Part shown: piece after piece, positions 31,625-41,990 of the stretch | Numbering within the stretch: the stretch's first letter is position 1 | Layout: each line of letters starts with the position of its first letter | NCBI GenBank assembly: GCA_038363925.1 | Contig: JAQQWL010000003.1 | Location: forward strand, 186,001 to 250,000 | Reading direction: 5' to 3' | Origin: Apiospora phragmitis | Taxonomy: Eukaryota > Ascomycota > Sordariomycetes > Amphisphaeriales > Apiosporaceae | DNA: 64,000 nucleotides | Notes under the pieces: generated by a model | Databases searched by the model: none | What the model was told of the DNA's origin: nothing | The model's input: the letters and a program-made list of their open reading frames with translations, nothing else | Made by a program: the position numbers and the translations under genes

Positions 31625-33110
31625 TAATCTACCGGCGTGCATCTGGGGTTGAAATGACTGCGGTTAGTGTTAAGCAGGCTAAAAAGTCGTATTGGTAACA
31701 CCGGAATTGGCGACACCAGAATGGACGCACGCCAAGATGGGCGTACGCTAGAATGAAGTCCGCCAGAATGGAGTCCGCCAGAATAGAGTTCGCCAGAATG
31801 GACGTTCACCTGGACGGAGTTCATCAAACTGGACGTACCCGGAACTGGCCCACGAGCATGCACGGCCTTGCTGCTTCGTCTCTCCTTCAAGGTTTTGAAC
31901 ACCTCACGAGCTGTTCCCGGCCCTTGGTCACAATGTCGCCCATGCAATCCTGTAGGCATTTAGACAGGCTTAGGAACGGGACTGTTAGTGGCGCGCCGAA
32001 ACCGTCCGGCGTCTAAATGGGCGGCCTAGAAGCAGCACCGAAAGGGCTGTTCACGCGCGAGGGCGGAAGCGGTGCTGGAGCAGTTCGGGGTGGGGAGTAG
32101 CTAACCCAGAACTGGATCCCCCGGTCGACTCGTTCTACTGATCTGCTTTTCGAGTGTAGGACCGTAGGACGGATAACGCCTATAAGTTAGAATCCACGCC
32201 AGAACACGGTGTTACGTTCTATACGTAGAGTCCGGAATTAACGGCAGCGGTAGATGAGCCGCTTGCTCACGAGTAGGCCAAAGATCCGTTACTCCTAGCC
32301 ACTTTCGGTGCAGGTTTACTTCGGCCCTCCGCCACGTTTGCTCGGCGTCGGATATTGTTAACTCGGCTCTCGCATGGTTATGCTTCACAAGTCGTGCTTC
32401 GTCTAGAACTTCGCCTCCGCACCTAATAGCCCAACCTACTAATCGTGCTGGGCTGGCATCCATGTTTGCTGCTTTATTATAGCACCGTACGAATTTAGCT
32501 ATATAAATACTATTTATAGGGTCGAGGCTCCGTTAATAAGTTATAGATTCCATTATCGTTCGTCGCCTTGCTCCTATCCACCTATAACTTCCTATATTCA
32601 CCGGCGCTTCCATCTACCGGCATGTTCCCTTCACAGCGACACGGTATATAGCGTCCGCGCTAGCCACGGCAGGGCCGACTATTAGCAGGCCACGCCACTA
32701 CTGCGCCCGCGACTGCACCCGCAACTACGTCTGCGCCCAAGACCGTCGCTCCTTCTACAACGTAGCTCCAGCCTCCAGATCTGTATTGACTTAGTCTCTC
32801 CTTCAACCCATCGTCGATCAAGTATTAGACTAAGCCACGATGCGGCAAAAAAGGGACCACATCTCACCCTACGTAGCCATTAGCGTCACGGTATAGGCTA
32901 CGTCGGGGGCGGTAAAGGTCATGATAGGGTTACCTATATAATCGGCAATTTTCTGGTCGAGGCAGACGATGATTTAAACCGGCGGCGCCATTAGCAGCTC
33001 TACATCCTAAGGTCTACATCTACCTTACCGCAGATTAGCCAGCCAACACTCTATACGTCAGATAGGACACATCAGAAAGAGTATATAAAATACCCCTGAT
33101 CCGAATGCAG
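31625..33110 (+). repeat. Composite dispersed repeat, copy 2, with 15-bp tandem units
   Basis: Matches copy 1 from its left boundary (10650). Between 31695 and 31850 it contains about ten imperfect 15-bp units, best seen as three consecutive TCCGCCAGAATGGAG-like units at 31765-31810. The AAAGGGCTGTTCACGCG block, the CGTAGGAC block and the final GCGCCATTAGCAGCTCTACA block are shared with copy 1. The minus-strand frame 32212-32463 is open (83 codons) but unassigned. The segment 32560-32870 also aligns with 34840-35060. Confidence 0.7.
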
Positions 33111-34039
33111 AGCTTGCCGAGGTACCCTAGAACGGCTACGAAAAAACGCTTCCTACTCGAAAGTCTAGTATATATCGCAGGATGAACTACATATACTATA
33201 TAACCCCGCTGCTTTAGCTTATTACTATAAAATGTGGTGAGCTCAAGTCTAGTAAATATGACCTCGTTAAGGGAGCGGCTAATCTAGTTCTCAACTCCAT
33301 CTAGGCCGGAGAGATACCTTCTGTAACTTATGCATCTTACTGACCTGCATACTAAAAAAGATGTGTACAGTCCAGTACCCACGACTACGAAAAAACACTC
33401 CCTGGCCGAGAAATCTCTAGCTTCGCAAAATAACCTACTATTCTATACCGCTCTCTTTAACGTATATACCACGACGCGAAGCTAGGCGTATCCGAGGTCA
33501 CGTTAAGTAGTATAGGTATAAAACAGTCGTAAGAAGTACGCTTTAAAACTAAAGGATACGTGTAAGTACGGACCGGAAAGGCACAACTGGAGCTATGAGG
33601 TATGGTGAGCGAATATTACTTTAAGTACTCCAGAGGAGCCACTTTACTAAGTCATGGCTCGAATTTTAGCCGTGCATTTCTTAAGAGATTATACCAGGGC
33701 CAAAAAGGTGAATAGTGACCCAAGCTGCTAGGAGGCACTCCTCGCTTCAAAGTACTAAGTAATTAATAATTACCAAAATTAAAAGAGTAATTACCAGTTG
33801 CTTAGTTACTACTTAGAAGCGGAATAATCCTTATATACGTAACCAGGACATACCCCAGTCACGTATCCCTTAAAAGGGGAACCTTTCCGGCCATACGAGC
33901 CAATAACTAACTAGAGACGAGCTTCGTCTGAATACTTCAATTCGGGTCCATCGCGCCAAGGTCAGTTAGAATGCTACCACGTCGACCCTAGTCGGAACAA
34001 GAGTGGCATGCTAGTGCTGGACGCGAGATTAAGATCCAG
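33111..34039. repeat. Decayed repeat sequence related to 4765-5040
   Basis: 33360-33640 aligns with 4765-5040. The CTACGAAAAAAC motif occurs at 33140 and 33385. No coding frame was seen. Confidence 0.4.
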
Positions 34040-35090
34040 GTGGTCGGAATCTAATTAGCGGCCGTCACGGCCATGCCTACATCCGGCAACGGTCACTCTA
34101 CGTACTACGGGGTATAGCTCTGCACTATAAGAGAAAACCAGCAAAGCAACCTTAAAGCGTTATCCCCCCTGCTCAATTATTCATTATCCTAATCTGCTGT
34201 TATCGTGCTTTCACATTCTTGGTGAGGCCGGGGAATAAAAGTCGCATTCTAGTCAACTGGACTAGCTCCTACCCTGTCAAAAAGGGCTGTTCACGCGCTA
34301 GGGGCGGAAGCGGTGCTGGGACGGATCGGGTTCGGGGGAGTAGTAGTGCCAATCCAGAACCTGACCCTAGCCTCGGTCGACCTCGTTTTGCTGATCTGGC
34401 TCTCGAACGGAGGACCGTAGGACGGATAGTGCCTTCGATTCAAAATTCACGCATGCGGTGGTACCTCCAACGCATAGAGAGTCCGGAGCTGACGGCAGCT
34501 ATACATGAGCTACTTGCTCAAGAGAAGCGTTAAAGATCCGGAATAATGTACTTCTAGGCGCATGGTGCAGATATACTTTAGCGCCTCCGCTTAACGTCTG
34601 CTCTTAGTCCGATACTGCCAACTCGACTCTTCCACCATATAGCTATGGCTATAAGCCGTGCTTTATCCAGAGCTTCGCCTCTAGCCACAAGTGTAAGTTG
34701 ATGATCAGTATCCCAACTGGAAATCTCAGTCACTCGCCTGAAAGCCTAGCTTATAAAGGAGTCGTACTAGCATCTATCCCTACTGCTTCATAACAGGACT
34801 TTGGCCATATAAATACCAGCTATAGAGCTAAGGCCTGTTCCATTACCCTTTGTCCGCGTTACCTTCATCCGCTACTTCTTCTATTCACCTATCGCTTCCA
34901 TCCACGCCGGCATGCTCCCTTCGCAGTAACACGGTGCGTAGCGCCTACGCCGGCGACCGCAGGGCCGAACTCCAGCAGGCCAAGCCGCCACTGCGCCTGC
35001 GCCCAGGACTATCGCTCCTGCGGCAGCGCAGCACCAGCCTCCGAACCAACCCCCACTATCCTTTCCAAAAGTTCCCAACTTCTTCGGTAA
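34040..35090 (+). repeat. Composite dispersed repeat, copy 3 (partial)
   Basis: 34040-34262 equals the short repeat at 7730-7965. From 34275 the sequence matches 11000-11350 and 32040-32430 (AAAGGGCTGTTCACGCG, CTCGTT(C/T)TGCTGATCTGGCT, GTCGTGCTT-type block). 34840-35060 matches 32560-32780. The LTR-like right part is missing. Open frames at 34219-34533 and 34850-35224 probably reflect light mutation. Confidence 0.6.
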
Positions 35091-35189
35091 CTAAGAAGGC
35101 CTCGACTCGGGCTCTTTCAGCTCGCCACCACCGTAGGTCCCTCCCTACCGCCCCCGTTCATCCAGCTGAGAACGTAGGGCGTCGAGCGA

Positions 35190-35620
35190 TACCTAAGAAC
35201 TGCTGCGCGAGGTGGATAGGCTGATGGATAAGTTCGACGCTATCTTGTCCGAGCTAACCCGCCACAACCAAGAGTGAGTCTACCCTCGCCCTTGTACTTC
35301 AGAGAACTCCGACTTACGTAATCCCACACGTTTCGCCAGATTCACGACTTTGTAGGTCTTCCACCCCATTGTAATAACGCCTTTATCTAACTCTAGGTGC
35401 CCGAATAGCAGACAGAAGGTCGAATAGCTATAAGTTACCGTATAATCAGTCAGGCGTAAATTGCTCTACTAATATCAATAACAGGCTCTTGTAGCAAACC
35501 TAAAAGCTCACGGGCTGGCTGTCGCAGGTGAAAGCCCTGTTTGAACAGTTCGTCCCTGTTGTTGACGCCGATCCCTTGGACGACGCGTTTTTCGATCAGG
35601 TATAAGGCTTTCGCGAGAAG
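35190..35620 (+). pseudogene. Exon-like remnant with coiled-coil end, unidentified
   Basis: The plus strand reads ELLREVDRLMDKFDAILSEL, TRHNQE, then a GTGAGT donor at 35274. After about 220 bp a second block reads KLTGWLSQVKALFEQFVPVV and DADPLDDAFFDQV (to about 35600). Both blocks are helical, Leu-heptad-like and free of stops, so an intron between two exons is plausible. The family is not recognised. Confidence 0.3.
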
Positions 35621-37649
35621 ACGATAAATCGGAATGGATTAGGCCATTCGCCAAGCATGAGGGCTTGGCTACGGAGTCATGTTACCTGCCCTGGCCTATA
35701 CGTACCGGCCGTCGGTGCCTCGCTTCTCAACTAATAGGCTAGCCTTTATACTCTCGTCGGTTCTTTTTCTCTATAAACCACGTATTAGTGCTCGATTTTC
35801 GGGCGGAGAATTATTAGTGGGATGCTTTTATCGCGTACTTACTATGCTGGTCTTAGAAGGATTTAATAGCCTCGTTAACTTTAAGGAATTAATATATGCC
35901 AGCGTGCTTCGGGTTTCGTTAACTATTCGAAATAATAGATAATAACCGTGGTCGCTATAATATCGTTTTTCTTATTACCGAGAAATAACGGTTTAATAAT
36001 AATTATCTTTATACTACCATAACTAAATCGGGGCTTATACCTGCAGCTATTATGTTTACTACCATGCCGTGTCGAATTTCGGTTCATGTTGTCGGTCGTC
36101 AAGCGTGCGCTCTACGGCGTATCGTCGGCGCGTTTCGAAAGAGTCGTCCTTTTCCTGGCTGCTCAATTATGCCAAATAAGTAGTTTACTATTATACGTAT
36201 TACTATTTTATTCCCTACCTATAATTAAACTATAAGCACGCCCCATAGTACAGCCGCGTTCCCTTATAACTAACGAGATTATATATATATTACGTTCTAA
36301 ACTAAAAGAAGGCGTTAACCTACTCCTCCTCGGAAATAGGGTAACAATAGGTGAAAAGTTCATAAGTGCTTAAAATATATAGCCGTTTCCGAAGCATTCT
36401 TAAAAGTTTCCTAGGGGGCACTAAATCTATAGCAAAATTGAGGTAGGATGCTATCTTATAATAAAGAATATAGGTCGGGACGATAAAACTATATATAAGG
36501 TTTATTATTACCGAACGCGCGTAAGAGCGTGACTAGTATACTTAGCCCGGAATGACTAACAAAAGGTTCGAGCTGCCGTATTTATATTAGACCGGCTCTA
36601 CGGACCACGCTAGCGGCTAGCTAGGAATAGGCCTATAATATAGACTGGGCATGGTACTAAGGAAGTAAATTAATATATAAATACATTAATAGATAAGAAA
36701 CTGTTTCTACCTTGCTACGGCCGTGGCGATTCCGGTAAAGAAAGCGTCGAATAGCTTATCGCTACTACCAAAAGTATCCACGAACTAACCTAGAATAGTA
36801 TACGAAAATAAAACCGGGTACTAAGAGAGTCTATAACGTATAACGTATTAGAAGGTAAAAAGTATAATACAGCCTATAGACTATAGGTTACCGAGTATAA
36901 AATAGTTCTTCATAATCGCGTACTATATAATTTACTATGTAATAACTACGGCGGTTATAAATAAACTCTTTAAATAAACTAGCAGGGATACTTTTAAGCT
37001 CCTTAATGGCGTCCAGCAGCTTTAAAGCCAATCGATTCGACGTAAGCGGCCCGGAGGCTGAGAGGGGGTGATCTGCGCTATTAATCCGCGGCGAAGGCTA
37101 ACTAAATATAAGTAAGTCCCTAGCCGACTGCCGTCCCGTCCGGCAGCCACGCGGGCTACTACGTTAATGTTATAACTCCAACGCTATATATGAGAACGTA
37201 TTAAAAAAGAAAAGCATAGTGTAGCAGCAGGTTTAGTAAAAGATCTCTATGCGGGACACGATTATAATAGGTTAGAACTATATAAATATCGTACGTAAAA
37301 TGCTACGCATGACTCCAAACGGTTATTACTTGGATTAAACCATTTCAATACGTAAAATACCATTTATTAAAAAGAAACGGATATTTTCAAAGGCACTATA
37401 ACGGGCTTAGCTAGTATTAGTTCTAACTAGCTATCTTATATTAATAAATATAATAAACTTGAAGAAATAAAGGTCTAGATATATAACGGATATCGAAGTA
37501 TGTACACTTTTAAATAACAGTAGTCTGAAGTACTAAAAATCTAATAGAAAAATCGATCGGTAGGTTGGTGGGTCATGTTAGCTGAGGGCATCGCCGAATG
37601 CCATAAACGGCCCCGATAACAATCAGGTCAAGTAGAGATAGTTTGTACC
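35621..37649. other. Two kilobases of mutated DNA, no gene identified
   Basis: An open frame at 35679-35942 is unassigned. 36660-37020 gives a Gln/Lys/Asn-rich plus reading with only TAG/TAA stops but no family features. The region may include the missing middle of the LINE whose 3' end starts near 37650; I could not show this by eye. Confidence 0.35.
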
Positions 37650-38625
37650 TATAAAGAGATCTATAAGCTAAAAAAGGGGAAACAAGGTCGTAGTCGTATA
37701 CAGACCTGATATGGCGGAGGACGGCCTCGAACTAGCACGTATAGCCAAGCACGCAGCCCAACGAAGCACTATACCAGGCTACGTACCACCGACGAAAGCG
37801 TTCCGCGCGAAATCCATAACGCTAAACAACGCCAGGAAAAGGCAGGACGCAGGTAAGAGGTTGCCCGACAAGGTCGGGGCCTTCTTAAAAAGAATCGATA
37901 CGGCACTGCCAGGACGTTACACACGCTCGTTATACGACAGCCTGTCTCACCACGAAGTAAGTACACTAGCTCAGCTACGGACAGGCATGGCCCGACTGAA
38001 CTACCACCTATTTCAAATAGGGGCAGTCCCGTTAGCAGAATGCGTATACGGACATATAAGGGAGACAGTCGAGCACTTCCTATTCCGATATACCTAATGG
38101 ATATCTCAACGCACGGAGCTGCTACAATGCACCGAAACAGAAAGAGGGAACCTCTCCTATTACCTCGGAAGCAAAGGGAAGAATGACAACAATAAGTGGA
38201 AGCCAGACCTGGACGCCGTCCCGGCGACTATTCGATATGCTATAGCGACAGGCCGGCTTCGGGAAAGAATAGGCGAAGAGGAAATCAGCAGTTAACTTAT
38301 TAACTAGCGTTTATTTCGAACGGGACACCTCTATATTCATATTAACCCGGCAGGTTTTACTTTAACCGCCTAGGATAAAACGCCGAACACTTAGAAATAT
38401 TACCTCTAAGCCGATTTACTATTAACTAATCGCGTTATTTTATATACAAGGATGTTTAATAGTAATATAAACAAAGGAACAAGATTAGAATATACGTTTA
38501 AGTACGGGCCTCGAGGAATACTAATAAAAGCTAGAGAAAAGTCTATATAATTAAAAGTGATAATTGCTCTTTAGGGCTTAGCCCGGGCGTAATAAAAGTG
38601 TGTGTGTGTGTGTGTATATAAATAA
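37650..38625 (+). mobile_element. 3' end of a Tad-type LINE with GT/TA-rich tail
   Basis: The open frame 37711-38097 (ATG-like start is internal) encodes the end of an ORF2: helical part, then LAQLRTGMARLNYHLFQIG, ECVYGHIRETVEHFLFR. This is the C-x-C/G...H-x3-H-type C-terminal finger of fungal LINEs with one Cys changed to Tyr. It continues as WISQRTELLQCTETERGNL and AIATGRLRERIGEEE to about 38295. The 3' untranslated part carries AGGGCTTAGCCCGGGCGTAA (38573-38592) and ends in about nine GT steps plus TATATA (38600-38620) instead of poly(A). Only a few bases are mutated in the coding part. Confidence 0.8.
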
Positions 38626-38848
38626 CGAAAGGATCGCGCGACTGCCCGTGCTATGCAATTGCCGCACCATCCACCAATCTTGCTTTGACAGCCTTGGCGA
38701 CGCCAGGCGAGCAAATTAAAAAAGAAATCCCTCTACTGTATTAACGTTATTACATAATATAATATAATAAAATAATATATGATACCACGAAGGTATATAT
38801 TGGAATATAGCAGGCTTGACCGCCCTTCCGTTGTGAACAGCGGTCCGC
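38626..38848. other. Spacer, lightly mutated
   Basis: Mixed composition with a TAATATAATATAATAA-type run at 38755-38780. No gene. Confidence 0.35.
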
Positions 38849-38929
38849 TATAAATAATCATTACCAACCGCTCACAAAACAGCGTACATACATTTTGCTA
38901 GCTCTCCAGTAAATCTAACCAAAACAATG
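38849..38929 (+). promoter_or_regulatory. Core-promoter-like block and start context of a lost gene
   Basis: TATAAATA at 38849 is followed about 70 bp later by ACCAAAACAATG, a typical fungal start-codon context (ATG at 38927). Codons 3 and 5 after this ATG are TAA, which RIP could have made from CAA. The coding sequence that followed cannot be recovered. Confidence 0.3.
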
Positions 38930-39033
38930 CATTAACGTTAACGTTCAACGTTAAAAAAGGTATATACTTCCAAAGGGAAAAGTAATAACAAAACGGACTA
39001 GCTTTCCTTCTCGGGAAGCGCGTAAAGCGGGCG

Positions 39034-39255
39034 TTATATCCGCCCCGCCGCTCGACGCTTAACGTGCCGTTTTATTACGGCATTCTTCACATATAAGGCC
39101 TTCGATAACTTAAGAACTTTCCCAAGCCTCTCCTCACCCCGAGCCCGGCTGATTTGGTCAATAAAAGATGCCAAATTGCCCTGTCCTTCCACGGTGTTCC
39201 TAGCCCTCCTCATAATCACCTTCGTCTTTGTACACAGTTCCTTCAAAACCTTCAT
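39034..39255 (-). CDS. Small basic open frame, uncertain
   Basis: From ATG 39255 the minus strand encodes 73 residues, strongly basic and helical (ELCTKTKVIMRRARNTVEG, NLASFIDQISRARGEERLGK, IKRHVKRRAAGRI), ending at TAA. No family is recognised. The stretch is in the same undamaged island as the secreted-protein gene at 39292, and its start is only 36 bp from it. In an unmutated region several frames are open, including the opposite strand, so this may be a chance frame. Confidence 0.25.
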   Translation of the reverse strand: MKVLKELCTKTKVIMRRARNTVEGQGNLASFIDQISRARGEERLGKVLKLSKALYVKNAVIKRHVKRRAAGRI

Positions 39256-39291
39256 TATACCGTGTCTTACCAACCTAAATAACCACCCATT

Positions 39292-39474
39292 ATGCAGTTC
39301 AGCTTTAACGCCCTCTTCGCTACCCTGAGCATGGCCACTCTCGCCGCGGCCCAGAATAGTCTGTGCATAGAAAGGGTCGAATTCGGCACCTGCTCCGGCC
39401 AGTACCCGCAGGCCTGCGAGGCTATTAGCGGCACCGGCGTCCGCTTCTTCAGCTATTGCCTGGCCAATGTTTAA
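39292..39474 (+). CDS. Small cysteine-containing secreted protein (effector-like)
   Basis: ATG 39292 to TAA 39474, 60 residues. Residues 1-21 (MQFSFNALFATLSMATLAAA plus Q) form a textbook signal peptide with an Ala-rich cleavage end. The mature part of about 39 residues has four cysteines (LCIE, GTCSG, QACEA, SYCLANV), enough for two disulfides, and no membrane segment. Codons prefer C/G in third position (GCC, ACC, CTC, TTC), unlike the A+T-shifted surroundings, and there are no stop or start mutations. The leader has CACCCATT before the ATG. This is the best candidate for a still functional gene here. Its role is unknown; small secreted Cys proteins of fungi often act in interactions with hosts or competitors (inference). 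Similarity to any named family was not recognised. Confidence 0.7.
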   Translation: MQFSFNALFATLSMATLAAAQNSLCIERVEFGTCSGQYPQACEAISGTGVRFFSYCLANV

Positions 39475-39784
39475 TATTAAGCGCCCTTCAAAGCAGTAAG
39501 TAGATTATTTATCTTTGTTTCCTATTTCGATATTTATTTCGTTAATAATGGTGGTAGCCTAGTTAGTTCGAAAAACTGTTGGCTACCCTCCAAAAGTTCC
39601 GCATAATAACTATACGCCTAGCTCCCACGCTCGAATAGATGGCTTCCAAGTATATCACAACTAGAATGCGCTTAATTAGATATCTACCGCGCGTTTATAA
39701 AAACAGGCAGTATTTTAAACTGTATATAAGGTAGGGACTCAGGGTAATTTATTAGAATATACATACCTTTTACGCTACTACTGC
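39475..39784. other. 3' flank of the secreted-protein gene
   Basis: No gene. Composition becomes TA-rich again after about 39500. A GCAGTAAGTAG block at 39493 resembles a splice donor but no downstream exon is seen. Confidence 0.35.
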
Positions 39785-40195
39785 GTCCCATTATTGGTTG
39801 TAGCGCACTTGCTGGCTTACACGAGGCACTTTCGGGTCCCTCTAATCCTCACCGAGTCGTGTGCAGAAAAGTGGCAGTGGGAGGCCGAAACAACCATTCT
39901 GGCCCGCCTGGACGTAGTCTCTAATTATACCGTTTTGGATATGGTACGTTAGTTCCGAATGGAACCAGAGTCATCCAGTAGTATGCAGTACTCTCTTTTA
40001 GCTGCATCAGCTCGAAGACTCTTATGGGCTGTTTCCGGTCCCGAGTTCTGTTAGCCCTACTATTAGAGTGCAGCGTCGGAAAAGTAGTAATAGCGCACTA
40101 GCGCAACTAGCGGGCCAGGTCCTCTAGAAGAAGCGTGGAGCTAGTTCGCAACCCCGCGCTATTAAGGCTAACTGCCTAGTTTTCCATCTAATTAC
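39785..40195 (-). repeat. Reverse copy of the LTR-like repeat
   Basis: The reverse complement matches 11640-11860 (CTCTTCGAGCT, GGTTCCATTCGGAA, GGACCAGAATGG-type block, CTTACACGAGGCACTTT in this orientation) and 4300-4620. The right part, 40015-40195, matches 19005-19175 in the same orientation. Confidence 0.65.
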
Positions 40196-40241
40196 CTAAA
40201 ATCGAACCTAGAGTATAAACGAAACCATTATTAGCTAATAC

Positions 40242-40439
40242 TATAAAAGTTAGGTTTAGCACCCGTATTTTAATCTGAGATCTTTAATAACGAGGTAGTA
40301 CGGGGTATTTTTATAGCGCGTAACGGGAGTATAGTATAACTAGTATTAGGGCAGAATTTAGCCTTTATATAGATACCCCGCTTTGCCTTATTACTAAGAA
40401 TCCTAGATTAAAATGCGGACGCTGAACCTAGGTTTTATA
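40242..40439. mobile_element. 198-bp MITE-like inverted-repeat element
   Basis: The two ends are imperfect inverted repeats of about 70-75 bp: 40242-40318 (TATAAAAGTTAGGTTTAGC, ATTTTAATCT, then TAGTACGGGGTAT) and 40363-40439 (ATACCCCGCTT, AGATTAAAAT, GCTGAACCTAGGTTTTATA). The arms differ largely by transitions, so the element itself was mutated. The loop is about 45 bp and has no coding capacity. Length and structure fit a non-autonomous DNA transposon; the transposase family cannot be told. Confidence 0.75.
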
Positions 40440-40760
40440 GTAAAGTGCGGTTGCTACGAGGGCCTGCCACTACTCGTTCAGCTTGGTATCATGTTGGGTC
40501 TTCTGCATAGTGTCCACTTTAATATACTTCGATTCCACCATGAATAAACCAGTATAAATAGCTTTTACTTTAGCGACGAGCTAAAGAGGATCGATTCGAT
40601 TAGTCTTGAGTTATAGGACATGACTAGCCTCGTTCCGCTGCGACTCGAACAATCAATCCCGGAACTACTTATCTTCCGAGTTATTACTGAGCTTCTCGAC
40701 CGATTTTCGCGTTTATAAATAATCCTGTGGCTTAGGGCGTTAGCTTGATACTCTCTTCTC
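40440..40760 (-). pseudogene. Est1-type (TPR/DNA-RNA-binding domain) protein fragment
   Basis: On the minus strand from about 40760 the sequence reads KSVEKLSNNSEDK, NEASHVL, then VAKVKAIYTGLFMVESKYIK, VDTMQKTQ and KLNE, stop, WQALVA, and ends at the inverted-repeat element at 40439. The motif 'IYxGLxMVExKCIxxD...QWQALxxLHRTLL' is one I associate with the fungal proteins that carry an Est1-type DNA/RNA-binding domain. The conserved continuation (HRTLLHEHHDFF-type) is absent where the element begins and is not found on its other side. The similarity is short, so confidence is moderate. Confidence 0.4.
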
Positions 40761-41499
40761 CTGGGTAGAGTCGCTATGGTCGGATATATCGGGCTTGATG
40801 ATATGAATAGAAATAGTTGAGCTAGTAGTGGAGTATAATTAATAAAATGTGACGAGACTGAGGACTCTATGCCAGTCTCTTATCTCCTTTTCTAGTAATT
40901 AAGCTACGCAGTTATATTAATAATGCTAGATACCACCTAGAATTAACCCGCCGAGACCTCCAGTAGTGCCACCCATAATTATTATATTATACTTAAAACC
41001 TACGCGATACTAATTACTATTTTATAACGCATTTTTTATAATGCCTGCCCTCTAATATCCCTATACGAATATTATCCGAAATAATAATTATTAATAGTTA
41101 GTCTTAATAAATAACTCGGTTTAATATAAGTATTTCTATTACCGATATTTCTTTCTTCTACGAGTATACGAATCCCTTATAAGAAGGGCCGTGCGCCGAT
41201 TCCTTAGTAAAGCGTACTAAGACTGTTAATACCTTTTTAACATCTCTCTCTATATACGGTGCATTTAAAATTACTAGCCACGGCATTTTAGGGAATAGAA
41301 TCCAGCGCGTATTCAAGTCGGTAAGTGCTATATCAACCGCTATTTAGCCACCTAAATAATATTAAGATATTAACTTACACGGTAAAGTACAGACTTTTTC
41401 GGCTAGTATAAACGTATAAGGAAGTCGGCGGCAAGTATACGCTTTAAGAATAGGCGTCTTCATAAATACTGGGCCGGAGAGGCCTTTAAACCAAGTTCC
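40761..41499. other. No supported gene
   Basis: TA-rich mutated DNA. Nothing recognised on either strand. Confidence 0.35.
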
Positions 41500-41990
41500 G
41501 TTATAAGCGGAAGCGATTTATAGGCTACGGACTAGCCAGTAGTAATTATGGCATAACTAATAATATACGACTTATAGGAATCCTTTATAGCCGGCCCGCC
41601 ATCCGACCGGCAAGCGCCTATGCCGTGGCCGATAAGAGTGCGAGGGGACATTTTCTAGATGACGATATAGCCGTTCTCGTATAACTACGCTAACCTATAC
41701 CACGACTTGCTCTATATTCTGGAAAAAGCGTTAGGATTATGGGATAGCGAGATGGTTTCGCGCTAGGCTGCCGAGGACGGGTAGGTTCGCCTTAAGTATT
41801 AGATATCGCCTTCTACCACTCCCTCGACTCGTTTGGAGGGTCTTGTGTTATAAATAGAGGGACAGGGCGTTCGTACTACTCTGGGTCCGGCTTTTCAAAA
41901 CAATGCTCGCAAAGAGATAATGGTTATATATAGTGCTACGGTCTGGAAATAGGTATAAATACAGCTCGGGCGGAAATATCCGAACGGTGG
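41500..41990 (+). pseudogene. Degenerate frame, unknown product
   Basis: The plus reading has GPPSDRQAPMPWPIRVRGD, YNYANLYHDLLYILEKALGL, WDSEMVS, then EDG, ISPSTTPSTRLEGLVL. Interruptions are TAG/TAA only. Protein-like, but the family is not recognised. Confidence 0.3.
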
